Origin: Prorocentrum cordatum
Taxonomy: Eukaryota > Sar > Dinophyceae > Prorocentrales > Prorocentraceae
DNA length: 64,000 nucleotides
Direction: 5' to 3'
Assembly: GCA_963575745.1 (NCBI GenBank)
Contig: CAUYUJ010015273.1
Coordinates: 279,718 to 343,717, forward strand
In this document: piece after piece, positions 11,501 to 22,162 of the stretch
Position numbering within the stretch: the stretch's first letter is position 1
Layout of the letters: each line of letters starts with the position of its first letter
Program-made: the position numbers and the translations under genes
The notes under the pieces: generated by a model
The model's input: the letters and a program-made list of their open reading frames with translations, nothing else
Database searches by the model: none
What the model was told of the DNA's origin: nothing

Positions 11501-11612
11501 CGCCGCTTCCACGCGCATCCGCTGGCCCCTGCTAGCCTTCCTTTTTCTCGGCACTCGTGCCGGTGCGATACTTGCCCGGCAACCACTCCCTCTACTCCCC
11601 CCCCGCCAGTAG
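8562..11612 (+). pseudogene. Helitron Rep-domain protein lacking helicase
   Basis: Rolling-circle transposon protein. The ATG at 8562 is preferred over an in-frame upstream ATG at 8382, because residues between them are only low-complexity Pro/Ser/Leu. That gives 1016 residues. N-terminal residues 8-125 hold three CxxC...CxxC zinc-ribbon repeats that look Stc1-like. A further CxxC...CC cluster at about 147-170 matches the Helitron-like N-terminus. The HUH nuclease is complete in outline: motif FITLTCNPYWPEI at 515-527, the metal-binding pair H583 and H585 in RGLPHAHIAL, and candidate catalytic tyrosines Y720, Y722 and Y724 in YPYKYLFKG. The region LRFAFLVLLEQ...YRKYERPLMKDFLDRG at about 940-980 normally leads into the Pif1-type helicase, but here a short unrelated tail and a stop follow. 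The reading frame is open for over 3 kb, so this is a recent truncation or a first exon. No helicase exon is visible downstream. Confidence 0.85.
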
Positions 11613-12262
11613 GATCGCCTGCTCAGCGAGCCCGCACCGCGCTCGCTTGCCAGCACCGTCGTGGCCACTTTTTGTGCGCCAGAGGACCGATAAATGACCC
11701 TCGCCCCAACCCTCACTCCTCATCTCTCGCATGCGCGTTCCCAGAGCATCCCTCCGGACACCTTCAGAGGCAATCACGGCGCCCTGAAACGACAGAGACG
11801 AAAAAGTGTAACACACATTGAAGGAGAAACTTAGGACAGCTTCCGGGCTAATTCTTCCTGTCGTTAGTGATGGCACCCGCCCTTCTGTACCCTCGCACGC
11901 GCACGCCCACCCGCGCGCGCGCGTGCGCGCGCGCGCGCCCCCGTCGTCCTCGTGCCGGCGTGTCTTGCGATGGTCGTCCAGTTCTCGGCCCTGCGCACAC
12001 TTCCTTGCGCAGCCCAACGGCCGCCTTCGGCCCACGCCTCACTCCCACCATGCACTATACCAAGACTTTCAAGCGAAGCGCAGCGAGCTTCAAGTCTTGT
12101 ATATGTATGTATATATATATATATATGTCTGTTTCGGCACAGATCGCCAGGATAACAGGCCGAACAATATTACAGTATACGATGTACTATGACGTTTCTG
12201 CGCAGCCCCATGGAGGAGGGCCCATACACTTTGTAAGCACACAACTATATACACATGCGTGT

Positions 12263-12299
<37 letters not shown>

Positions 12300-12370
12300 T
12301 ATGTGTATATGTCTATATGTTTATAAACATATGTATATACACATCTGTATATGTGTGTGTATATATATAG

Positions 12371-12412
<42 letters not shown>
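11613..12412. other. Intergenic with GC and TA/TG microsatellites
   Basis: No gene and no Helitron 3' hairpin with CTRR end that I could recognise. Contains (GC)n-like DNA at about 11898-11940, (TA)n at about 12100-12126, and TA then (TG)n from about 12257 to 12412. Confidence 0.5.
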
Positions 12413-12416
<4 letters not shown>

Positions 12417-12438
12417 AGCTTCCTTTTTTTGGCTCGAG
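12413..12438 (+). other. Possible spliced-leader relic
   Basis: GCGTAGC, then TTCC, then TTTTTTTGGCTCGAG. The known dinoflagellate leader has CCGTAGC, CA, TTTTGGCTCAAG. The two blocks match with one substitution in each and a short insertion between. It lies about 590 bases upstream of the acyltransferase gene. Alternatively it is chance similarity next to a (TG)n run. Confidence 0.35.
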
Positions 12439-12539
12439 CCGTCACGGCCCGGTCGCCTCGTTCGCAGGGCTGCTGTGCGAATTGCCTGCTTCGGCTGCAC
12501 GTCAGCCCAGGCATACCCGCGCCCGCGTTTTGAACATTC

Positions 12540-12675
12540 ACTACGGGAGATGTTTCCTCGGTTTCGACCTCCAGGGGCCCTCGCCGGGCCCCGGGACCGT
12601 CCAAAGCTGTCTGGGATGAATATCCGGCCCTGGGAAGAGTGCCGGGACTTCCAGGGACCACGTGTCGAACACGTC
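12540..12675. repeat. Dispersed GGGCCCCGGGACCGTC-type repeat fragment
   Basis: The block CCAGGGGCCCTCGCCGGG...CCGGGACCGTCCAAAG...GGGATGAATATCCGGCC matches the tandem units at 39340-39745 and single diverged copies near 46510-46610, 47165-47275, 51490-51560 and 57190-57320. Non-coding. Confidence 0.5.
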
Positions 12676-12681
12676 AATGCG

Positions 12682-12851
12682 TCGGATGCCTGGTAGAGTG
12701 ACCCTTCGCAGGAGCGACCCGTTGTGCGGTCGCGCAGGATCTCCCAGCACTGGCCTGCGCGCTTGGACGTGACCCCGTCGCGGCCCCCGAAAGCCGCGCA
12801 CGAAAGGTCGTCCCTGCCCAGGCTCGCTCTTGCGCTCTTGCGTGTAGGCGA
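12682..12851. mobile_element. TIR element family alpha, diverged copy 2
   Basis: Shares GAGTGACCCTTCGC...GGAGCGACC at the left, AAAGCCGCGCACGAAAGGTC in the interior and CTCTTGCGTGTAGGCGA at the right with the copies at 5633 and 61697. The ends are eroded and no flanking duplication is visible, so it is an older insertion. Confidence 0.6.
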
Positions 12852-12887
12852 CTGCTGTAAAGTCTCAGGGCTTCCAGTGGGAGCTGG

Positions 12888-13003
12888 GTAAGTGGCTCTT
12901 CCTCCCTCTCCTGCTCCGCATTCTCCTTCGTCTCTTCCTCCTCATTCTCCCCCCTCCCTTCCCCTCACCCCCTCCGCCTTCTGATTTACCTCGCTTGCCA
13001 CAG
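12888..13003 (+). other. Candidate 5'UTR intron of the acyltransferase gene
   Basis: A canonical donor GG|GTAAGTGG at 12888 and an acceptor TTGCCACAG ending at 13003 enclose 116 bases dominated by a pyrimidine tract, with CTGATTTAC about 20 bases before the acceptor as a branch-site candidate. The start codon follows 25 bases after the acceptor. This is inferred from sequence only. Confidence 0.45.
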
Positions 13004-13028
13004 TCCCTGAGACAGCATACTCGCGGTA

Positions 13029-14237
13029 ATGGAAGCATCAAGTTACATTCCGCTCACATTTTTTGAGCGACATTTCGCGGCGTCGTTGAAGCCCATCTAT
13101 GCGGTAAGTTTCTACCTCGAATGCGCCGCTCCACCAGTTGACTTTCTTCGGCAGCGTGTTGCTGATATTGTGCAACTGAATCCATGGCTTGTGTCGAGCA
13201 TGGTGGATCATCCAGAAGCGGGAATCGCTGATCAATTATGTTTTCCTTCAAACGGTCCATGGCCTGATTGTTTTCATGTGGTGACGTCGGGTTCTTGCGG
13301 TTTGAGCGCTCAGGCGCCATACGGGGAAATAGCGGAATGTGTTGTACATGCATGCGAAAACACTCGCGGACCTGCGGAGTTGTGCGCAGCTGGGTTTCGA
13401 GTGGTTATGGTCTCTGAGCTTGCTGCGGATGGTATTGCTCTTATCATGAAATTAAGCCACGTGTTCGGTGACGGCGCTACGTTTTATAAATTATTCAACA
13501 TGATGTCCGTCGATGCAGTGGCAGTCTCGTTGCTCAGAAGCCCAATCGAGGAGTTCACATGTTGCGAAAAGGCTGCACTTGGTGCGGATGAGCAGTATTT
13601 CATGACAGCCGGAGATGTTTGTACTGGTTTTAGAGTGAACGAGAAAGCGTCAGCGAGTGTACATGCTTTCGCGATTGACATGGAGGCTGTTGCGTGTGCG
13701 AAGTCGTGTGCCCTTGGCGCCCATCCCGAGGTTAACGCACTGTCGTCAAATGATATAATCACCGCAGCGTTCTTGCAAGCATCGCAGTGCAGTTGGGCAG
13801 TGATGCCTGTAGATCTTCGTCATCGCCTGGAGTGTTTACGGGGTCTTCAGTCTTTTCTTGCTGGCAACTACGCGAACGAGATTGTTCTTTTACCGACGGA
13901 TTTCTCTTCACCAGTGGGCATCCGCAGCGTTGTAGAGAGTTTGCGAAGAGGAAAGTCTACGCCACTCCCGAGCATCGAGATGCAGCAGAGCGGTGACGTT
14001 TCGTGTGTCACCAACGTGGGGACTTTTGCAGCAGAGCGCGGCGTGCAGCTTCCAGGGTGCACGCTTTCACTTCATTTGCCAATGAGGCCGCTTCCGCTAA
14101 TTTGGCGAGATATTGCATACATCTTTCGTCCACGTCCTCACACTTTGGGGATCATCTGTGCCGGGCACGGATTGAGCTGCAGCGAGACAAGCTTGCGACA
14201 GAGCGCCATCGGGAAGTTTCTCGGGCCACGCCTTTGA
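13029..14237 (+). CDS. BAHD-like / CoA-dependent acyltransferase family protein
   Basis: Intact 402-residue frame from ATG to TGA with no in-frame break, and composition noticeably less G+C-extreme than its surroundings. The active-site signature is H144-V-F-G-D148-G149, the HxxxD(G) motif of the chloramphenicol-acetyltransferase-like fold shared by BAHD acyltransferases, condensation domains and wax-ester/diacylglycerol acyltransferases. Supporting motifs are NDIITAAF at about 241-248, MPVDLRHRL at about 259-267 and GNYANEIVL at about 279-287, in the order and spacing seen in BAHD-type enzymes (family lengths about 430-450). The C-terminal DFGWG structural motif of plant BAHD enzymes is absent, so the exact subfamily is open. 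By homology it would transfer an acyl group from CoA or a carrier to an alcohol or amine. The substrate cannot be read from the sequence. No signal peptide is evident, so a cytosolic protein is likely. A 5'UTR intron is proposed upstream. Confidence 0.7.
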   Translation: MEASSYIPLTFFERHFAASLKPIYAVSFYLECAAPPVDFLRQRVADIVQLNPWLVSSMVDHPEAGIADQLCFPSNGPWPDCFHVVTSGSCGLSAQAPYGEIAECVVHACENTRGPAELCAAGFRVVMVSELAADGIALIMKLSHVFGDGATFYKLFNMMSVDAVAVSLLRSPIEEFTCCEKAALGADEQYFMTAGDVCTGFRVNEKASASVHAFAIDMEAVACAKSCALGAHPEVNALSSNDIITAAFLQASQCSWAVMPVDLRHRLECLRGLQSFLAGNYANEIVLLPTDFSSPVGIRSVVESLRRGKSTPLPSIEMQQSGDVSCVTNVGTFAAERGVQLPGCTLSLHLPMRPLPLIWRDIAYIFRPRPHTLGIICAGHGLSCSETSLRQSAIGKFLGPRL

Positions 14238-14950
14238 AGTGGCAAGGTCCGTATGGTCACTCACAATCAGTGAAAAGCGTGGGTGATTGCGGAAGTCTCA
14301 GCAGCTGCCCCTGATCTTTGGGATGCTTGGATCGAGTGTTTTAGGTACCGCCTTGATTTCGGTCAGACCTGGACACCCGGCGAGGCCAGAAACTCTCGTG
14401 TTGCATTGCTGTGCCCCTCCGGACAGCCTTGGCTTCGAGAATCGCGCCCTAACGTAACAAAGAAGACATCGGCACCGCGGCGGCGGCGAATCTCCCAGAC
14501 CATGGACAGGCGCAGTAGTTTCTGCGCCCAGCGAAGACAAGTGCGCAAGCGACCGAAACCGACTCCCTGCAAGCATGTTTCCCGCATGCACGTCCTTTTG
14601 AAGCACCGCCTTTGAAGGAGGGAAGGGATGGATGCGGATAAGGGGGCGTGGAGGGTGGTGGTGGAGATCAAACTCGCTCGTAAATCTGAAGCGCAGAGCA
14701 GAGCGAGCGGTCATTCGGATCGAAACGTGCGTCAACCGCGTGTCGGTCTACCGCGTGTCGGCCTCCGCTCTTTCGCCTACCTCTACTTGTCAGCACCAGT
14801 GTAAAGAAGCGAACGAGACGTGCAGTTCTCGGGGCTGAGCCTTTCCTTTCCTCTCTGAAGCAGTTTGCTGATCCCCAGGTGCGGACGACTGTGGCCACCT
14901 AGGCGCCGACAGCCACTTGATTGCGGGATGGCAGAGATGGCAGTAGAGGA
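14238..14950. other. Intergenic, no gene recognised
   Basis: Non-repetitive, with no domain-bearing frame. It would contain the 3'UTR of the acyltransferase gene; no recognisable processing signal is seen. Confidence 0.45.
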
Positions 14951-15310
<360 letters not shown>

Positions 15311-15468
15311 GGAGGGAGCAAGCCCTTCACCGTTGCGCCGCCGGGCCCCGTCGCGGAACCCCCTCACCGTTGCGCCGTAGGGCTCTCTGTAGAGAGATGG
15401 GATGGCAATGGATCAGCGGTGGAGGATATCGCGGACGGCGCTCTTTCCGGCTGGCGGTGCTGGGACGA

Positions 15469-15530
15469 GTGGTCTTGCCCGCATTGCGGCATGGGCAATT
15501 GGATGAGCCGCCAGACTTGTCGTGACTGTG
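15469..15530 (+). pseudogene. RanBP2-type zinc finger of LINE 1
   Basis: WSCPHCGMGNWMSRQTCRDC fits W-x-C-x2-C-G-x2-N-x6-C-x2-C of RanBP2-type fingers. The frame containing it is open from 15419 to 15817, then coding continues in another frame. These fingers bind single-stranded RNA or protein in known families. In a LINE, an RNP role is a reasonable inference. Confidence 0.7.
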
Positions 15531-16113
15531 CAGATCATGGCCAGAACGTGCAGGAGCCGCCGGAGACCGCGGTGTTGGGCGATTCCCGCAAGCAGGCGGC
15601 GGCCAAGGTCACGATCCTAAAGGAAGCGCTCGCCGTGCCCTGGGCACGGACCCTCTTCTTGCCGAGGCCCGCAAGAACATCGAGAGGGCCTGGAGAAGCA
15701 GAAGAAGGCCTCGAAGGACAGCAGGAGTGCGGCTACCAAGCTCGAGCAGAAGAAGGGTTGGATCGAGCGGGAGACGAAGAGGATCGAGGTCGAGACCAAG
15801 AAGCTGGAGACGGGTGAAGATCGATGAGGTCGCAGCGTTTCGCCGCATCATCGCCGAGGGCGAGGAGGAGGAGCCGGAACAGAAGGACATGCAGGTGGAC
15901 GAGGACGGCATCACCGTGGGCCCAGAGATGTCGGAAGAGAAGTTGCGCGAGTTCGTCGAGAAGGCGGACACCCTTGCCGTAGACATCGACGCCGAGCGGC
16001 AGAAGCTCGAGAAGGCGGCCGCGGCCCTGAGGGAAAATAGTAAAACGTCTTCCGGGAATGCGCAAACGTCGCATTGTCAAGGGACTGGGGAACCAGCCCA
16101 AACATTGACGGCT

Positions 16114-16833
16114 ATGTCGTGGAATGTGGCGGGGCTGGCGGAAGCGCAGATCGAGCCATGGCTGCAGCAGCTCTCGCTCGATCGTTGGGATGTTCTGCTG
16201 TTGCAAGAGAGTTTCACGAAGCTGGAGGGTGTCGACACGGGGGTGCATGTGCTCTTCACCCCACTGGTACTTTGTGGAGGACTTCGGTGCCCAGCTGTCT
16301 TGGTCCACAGGCGGCTGGCCAGGGATGTGCGAACACTGGGAGGGGGAGGTCGTTGGGTCGCGGTGTAGTTCAAGGGGACGTCGATCTTCATCTCAGCGCA
16401 CCTCTCTCACAAGCGAGACAAATCCGAGAAGTCCAGCGAGGTCTTGCAAGACATTCAAGATTTTCTAAATTTGCACCCCAAGCATCAGGTGATCTGTGGG
16501 GGGGATTTCAATGCCAAGCTCAAAGGCACCACCGACTATTACCACGTCGGGGAGCAGATGCCACAGGGTGTTTTGACAGCGGGGGAGTAGGCCAGGGCGC
16601 AGGCGGTGCAGGCGTTCGTGGCCGAGACGGGCATGATCGTGGCGAATACCTGGATGGAGGCGCAGGAGGAGTCGGAGCTCTTCACACGCCGCAACTGGGA
16701 CGACTCAGGAGGGGCTCAGATCGATTTCGTTATGGCTTCGAGTACTGTGCGCATGGAGTCAGTGTGGGTGCAGGAGCAGAGATGGTTCGCTTCGGACCAC
16801 GCTTCTGTATTTTGCACATGGAAGCAGCAGTAA
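16114..16833 (+). pseudogene. AP-like endonuclease domain of LINE 1
   Basis: Endonuclease/exonuclease/phosphatase fold that would nick the target DNA. Visible motifs are MSWNVAGL at 16114, DVLLLQES at about 16190-16215, GGDFNAKLKG at about 16498, AQIDFVMAS at about 16714 and SDHASVFCTW at about 16793. These are the expected N, E, D/N and terminal D-H residues in order. A frameshift lies between about 16340 and 16390, and an in-frame stop occurs at about 16588, so no intact enzyme can be made. Confidence 0.8.
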
Positions 16834-16911
16834 GGAGCGGATGGCGTCATCAAACCCCAGCGCCCCCGTTGCATCAAGAACTGGAGGCCGGGTTCCATTT
16901 AGGCCGAGGCG

Positions 16912-18390
16912 GTGGCGGATAACGTGACGCAGTGGCACGACTGGGAGACGACGGCGACGGCTCTCGGAAAAATTGCAACGGATCACCAACAGAAGGTCCC
17001 GAAGGCGGAGGACCTCGAGTTGATGGCCCTGCTTTGGCTACGCGAGGAGAAGAGCGGGAGCACGCAGGAGCTAAACAAGATCAGCCGCAGCATCTGGCGC
17101 CGGAGGCGGGCGCTCCGGCGAGAGAAGCATCTGGAACGCTTCGAAGCGGGCGCGGAGGCTGGCAGGGCGCCCAGAGCCTCGCCAGCGAAGCGTTACAACA
17201 GGACGAAGACCTCTGGGGCCCGGGACCCAAAGTCCATGTTCGCGGAGTTCTACTCGGATTTGTACGGGCTACCCGAGGACGAGCGGCAGCACGTGAAGGA
17301 AGGGATGGAACATTGGATGCGTGTGTGGTTAGACCTGCACTGGGACGCGCGCAACCCATGGGTCACCCGGGCAAATCTGGACACAGCGTCGTCGAAGCTC
17401 AAAGGGGGGAAGAGCAGTCCAGACGGCATCATTGCGGAGGTCCTCAAGGCATTGCCAGCCGAGTGCAAAGACGAGCTGAGGACAAACCTGCTTCGCAGAT
17501 GGAGGACACTAGAGTCTCCACGGAATGGACAAGATCGATGACGACATTGGCGCCCAAGTTGATTGGTGCGACCACCTTGGCCAAGTTCAGACCTATCGCA
17601 GGCTTGTGTGCGATGCGCAAGCTGCTCGGCTAGATTTGGATGCCGTCGCTGCCAGTGCTGACTTTCGTATCGGTGCAGACAGCGTTCATACCTGGCAGAC
17701 ACGCGGATACCGGAGTCTTCATGTTGAACAGAGCGGCGGAGCTGGCCAGAGAATCTCGGCAGCCTCTGATCACGGCACAACTCGACCTGAAGAAGGCCTT
17801 CGACCATGTCGATCATCGTGCCGCTTTCAAGGCCATGGAACTCCAAAGGATAGGGCTCCCCGAGATCGCGCTGATTGCGGCGATCTAGCACCAAAGTTCC
17901 GTGCAGGTCAATCTTGGGCACGTCGCTTCGGACGAGATCGGGGTGGGCGGGGGCCTCCCGCAAGGCGCGCCGGAGTTTCCGCTGATCTTCATGATGATCA
18001 TGGAGATGGTGATCCGGAAGCTGAAGCCCCATTGGAAGGCTCAGGGCAAGGGTTTCGGCATGGACGGCTTCTTCCTGTCCGGCGTCTGCTACGCGGACGA
18101 CATTGTGCTCGCGGCGACGTCCATGAAGCACATGGAGGAGATGATCGCGGATGTGGTGGCCGAGCTCAAGGTGATTGGTCTTGGCGTAGGGCCTGAGAAG
18201 ACGCACTGGACCAGCACCCGGCCCAGAGCCGGCCAGCAGCTGCACGTGATGGGCGAGACGGTGGGTTGGGAGGACAGCCTCACCTTTGTGGGCACGGTGA
18301 TCGACCTCAAGGGTACATCTGGCCCGGCAATCACATACCGGGAAGCTCAGGCAAACAAGGTTTTCCCCAAGCGGAGGTCGATTTAACTTG
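16912..18390 (+). pseudogene. Reverse transcriptase domain of LINE 1
   Basis: Pre-RT helix region, then RT motifs in order: GGKSSPDGIIAEVLKALP at about 17404, FRPIAGLCAMRKLL at about 17587, AFIPGRHADTG at about 17682, QLDLKKAFDHVDH (motif A Asp) at about 17779, GGLPQGAPE (motif B) at about 17949 and YADDIVLAAT (motif C, catalytic Asp pair) at 18090. Frameshifts fall near 17520 and stops near 17631 and 17886. The catalytic residues themselves are conserved, which suggests the decay is not ancient. Confidence 0.85.
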
Positions 18391-18920
18391 TGGCTGGATT
18401 CCGAAACGGCGCCGCATGGGGCTGCTCCCGAAGACGGTCCGGGCAGCGTTTCTCTGGAGCTCGAGCACCTGGACGCCGACGCAGAGCCATTGGAATCATA
18501 TCGCAAGCTGGAGCGCAAGGCAAGCGGCCAAGGTGCTGAAACTCCGCAGGGCGCCGTGGCAGTCGATCGATCAGTGGTGGCGGCTCTTCCACAAGATGGG
18601 GCACAGGGCGATTGACAGGTATCGCGTCGATCTCGTGCAGCAGTGCCGCCAGAGAATCCACAGCTGGGCGGGTCATGTTGTTAGGCTGCCGCCGGACGAG
18701 CCTGCCGCTAGGTCTCTCCGCTGCCGCGGCATGCAGTGATGGAGGTGGCGGCAGGCGCAGCACGCAGCCACGAAAGACAAATGGCCTGGGCCGCATCCCC
18801 AGTGCTTCAAGATCAGGCGCTGGGAAAAGCATATCTCGGAAGTCTACGGCGAAGGCCTCCTTGAGGACGTCTGCGCGAACGCCGGCTGGCTCGCCAGGGC
18901 GTTCGATCTGGCGGGCTAGA
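18391..18920 (+). pseudogene. C-terminal region of LINE 1
   Basis: After the RT the reading continues through RRRMGLLPKTVRAAFLW, HKMGHRAIDRYRVD, HSWAGHVVRLP and EVYGEGLLEDV to a stop at about 18920, again across two frames. It resembles the C-terminal portion following RT in LINEs, but I do not assign a named domain. Confidence 0.6.
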
Positions 18921-18992
18921 AGAAGCTCGGTGTGACAAACTGACCCAGGGCCGGCGGCCGGCGGCGAGGTCAGAAGACAGGGGGGTTGGCGC

Positions 18993-19008
18993 AGCCCCGC
19001 TCGGGGCT
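18993..19008 (+). other. Stem-loop at LINE 1 3' end
   Basis: AGCCCCG and CGGGGCT pair perfectly around a 2-base loop, about 70 bases after the coding end and just before (GA)n. Several LINEs use a 3' hairpin as the RT recognition site. That role is inferred here. Confidence 0.5.
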
Positions 19009-19024
19009 TTCGGCAGGCGTCCGA

Positions 19025-19890
<866 letters not shown>

Positions 19891-20620
19891 CTCAGGTGCA
19901 GAAGGCCCACTCTTGTTCTCGTGGAGGCTTTTCGAGCAAGTGCAAGATCCTGGGTGATCACGGGGGGCGGGGCCTGGGGCGAGCAGTCTGGACGTAGCGT
20001 TTGCCTCACCGCCATCCTTCTCCTCCTCCTCCTCCTCCTCCTCCTCCTCCTCCTCCTCTCTCCTCTCTCCTCTCTCCGCCCCCCTGTCTCTCATTCCTGG
20101 TACCTGGAGCTGCGGCTCGGCATCCCGGCGGGCGTGGGCGCCGTGAGGAGGCCAGGCACATCCTTATTAGTTTTGCGGATCTGTTCAGTATCTTTGCATC
20201 GCAAGCGTTGCACGGGCTTGATGCATTGACTACCGATCCTTGCGCAGCTGCTCTCGCTCATTCCGCCTCGCACCGCCTTCTCGCAGCCTCTCCCTCGCTC
20301 TTCGATGTTGCGTCCTCCTCGTCGCCCCCTCCTCCTCCTCCTCCTCCTCCTCCTTCCCTCCTCTCCCTCTTCCCTCCTCCTCCTCCTTCCTCTCCCTCCT
20401 CTCCATCTTCCTCCAACTCGTCCTCTTTCTCCGCCTTCCTCCCCCTGCCTCCTCCTGCTCCTCCTCTTCCTCCTCTTCCTCCTCTTCCTCCTCGTCCTCT
20501 TCCTCCTTGTTCTCCTCCTCTGCCTCCTTCTCATCCTCTTTCTGCTTCCTCTCCTCTCCCTCCCTCCTCCTCACTCATCATCACCACCTCTTCCTCCTCC
20601 GCCTCCTCCTCCTCCCATGG
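19891..20620. other. Intergenic with CTC-rich tracts
   Basis: No gene recognised. (CTC)n at about 20018-20060 and degenerate CTC/CTT from about 20320 to 20620. Confidence 0.6.
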
Positions 20621-21633
20621 CTGCTCGCTGCGTGCATTCCTCTTCCTCACCGCCGCAAGCAGGAGTGGGCGACGATCTGCAGTTTCTCTCAGAACACCTG
20701 CTCAGTGCAAGCTCGGGACAGATGGGCCGGCGACGCGCGGGCTTGTGTGCCGGAGCCCGCCGTGTGCCAGGGGTGCTGAGCCGCCACACCAGCGCGAACG
20801 ACTGCACGTTCTGATCTCCTCGGCACTCCCTTGGCGTCATTCCTGGACATGCGAACATATTTCGTGGTCTTCCTCCTCCCTCGTTTCTCCTGCAGTCTTG
20901 GTGCTCTCTTTCGCCGTCTCTTCCTTTCCCTCTGTAGCTTCATGCATCGCATGGACCATGCGATGATGCAAATTGGCATCTTCCTTCTCTTCTGTAGCTT
21001 CATGCACCGGTGGCGCCGCGGCACGCTGCCATCTGCCGAGTTGCATTGTGCCTGTACGTGAGGCTTGCGCGCAGGTGCCCCAGGATTTACTAGGAGGCCC
21101 CCAGGGCCTCCGGAGCACCCCTCACGAGGCCCAGTGGGCCTCAGGGGCTTCAACATGGAGCGAAAAGCTGTGGGCATCTTGGGCTGGGAGCACTTCTAGC
21201 AACACGCGAATGAAGCTCGTACTCCTCCGCCTCCCAAGCGAGCGGTCTGGGGCCGAAGAGGCCCTGGAGCTCGGCCCCGTGGCGCTGCTCCTCCTGCTGG
21301 TGGGAGCTCGCGGCAGGTCTGCGGAGCCAGGCCGCGTGTGCGCGCCGCGGCGGTGCGCGCACCCTGTCATGGCCCTGCGGCAAATCACGAGCTCCACCCC
21401 TTCGGGATCAATCGACGCTGGGGTGTCGGACCCCCCAGCGGGGCTTTTACTTTGGCCGCAGGCGTCCTCCCAACTCAGAGCACTGGCCGGCGTTTCAGTT
21501 TCAGGGATCTGGCCTGCAGGGGCTGGGTGCACGTGCGGATGCCTGCTTTTGGCATCTCTTCAATCTGTGCTTCCGCCCCACCGCCTCGGTCGGTTGATTG
21601 TCGAGGAAATCCGGTCGTCTTACTGCAGGGCCT
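20621..21633. other. Intergenic, no gene recognised
   Basis: Contains a near-direct duplication TCTGTAGCTTCATGCA at about 20932 and 20993 and a small palindrome GCATCGCAT...ATGCGATG at about 20945-20967. No recognisable protein. Confidence 0.4.
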
Positions 21634-21705
21634 CCGTAGGTCCGCATCCGTTCTGGCTCAGGACTTTTGGCTCAGGCACTCTGCCTCGCGCGGCTCTGGC
21701 TCAAT
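21634..21705 (+). other. Tandem spliced-leader-like relics
   Basis: CCGTAG at 21634, then TTCTGGCTCAGG at 21651-21662, TTTTGGCTCAGG at 21665-21676 and CTCTGGCTCAAT at 21694-21705. The 3' half of the dinoflagellate leader is TTTTGGCTCAAG, so the three copies match at 10, 11 and 9 of 12 bases. Tandem partial leaders are a known signature of genes re-integrated from trans-spliced mRNA. The next open gene starts 43 bases downstream. Confidence 0.55.
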
Positions 21706-21748
21706 CCGTCTTTGTAGGTGGTAACCAGTGAAGGCTTAGAGTCATGGC

Positions 21749-22162
21749 ATGCTCATGAAGTTTGACGCCTTTCAGTTTCATGTCTCGGTCGTGATGTTGT
21801 TCTTCTTCGTCGTCGGTGAGGCAGCGCATGTTCCTCCAAAGTGCACAAGCGCTTCCAGGGATACCGATGTGGCATGTGATTCGTCCATTGCACAGGCGGC
21901 GTGTTATGCGAATTCCAGCGAGACGTGCAAGTGGTGCAGTGGTGTTTGCCGTGCGATAGATGTGACTGTCCAGCGGAGTGTCAATTTTGACGGTTTCACA
22001 CGAGAGAGCGCCGATCGTGTCTACACGCGTTGGGATGACACCATTGATGTGCAACGTGGTGATTATTGGTCAGGACATCATGAAGTCGCTGACTTGGCTG
22101 ACCACAAGCGTCCGAACGTGCCCTTTTTAGGTTGTGTTGCGGCGATGGCAGTGGCACTGTGA
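21749..22162 (+). CDS. Small secreted cysteine-containing protein, function unknown
   Basis: Frame of 137 residues from an ATG at 21749. An earlier ATG at 21744 is out of frame and stops at once. The N-terminus (residues 1-25) is a convincing signal peptide: a short charged start and a hydrophobic core VSVVMLFFFVV ending GEAAHV. Residues 30-60 hold six cysteines, with a CKWCSGVC cluster that loosely recalls short PSI-like or other disulfide-rich modules. The remainder is polar and unrecognised, and the frame could include unspliced intron after about residue 68. Composition is clearly less G+C-rich than the flanks. With the leader-like relics immediately upstream, the simplest reading is a retroposed gene for a secreted or endomembrane protein. 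No toxin or enzyme function is claimed. Confidence 0.5.
   Translation: MLMKFDAFQFHVSVVMLFFFVVGEAAHVPPKCTSASRDTDVACDSSIAQAACYANSSETCKWCSGVCRAIDVTVQRSVNFDGFTRESADRVYTRWDDTIDVQRGDYWSGHHEVADLADHKRPNVPFLGCVAAMAVAL

Larger units (their letters stand above)
15419..18920 (+). mobile_element. Non-LTR (LINE) retrotransposon 1, decayed
   Basis: A single plus-strand LINE, readable in order but spread over all three frames with stops, so it is dead. From the left: a RanBP2-type zinc finger, a charged Lys/Glu-rich linker (15700-16030), an AP-type endonuclease, a pre-RT segment, reverse transcriptase with YADD, and a C-terminal region with a Trp-rich stretch ending in FDLAG at about 18919. Target-primed reverse transcription is the known mechanism of the group. 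Clade assignment is uncertain. A terminal stem-loop and (GA)n follow the coding end. Confidence 0.85.
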
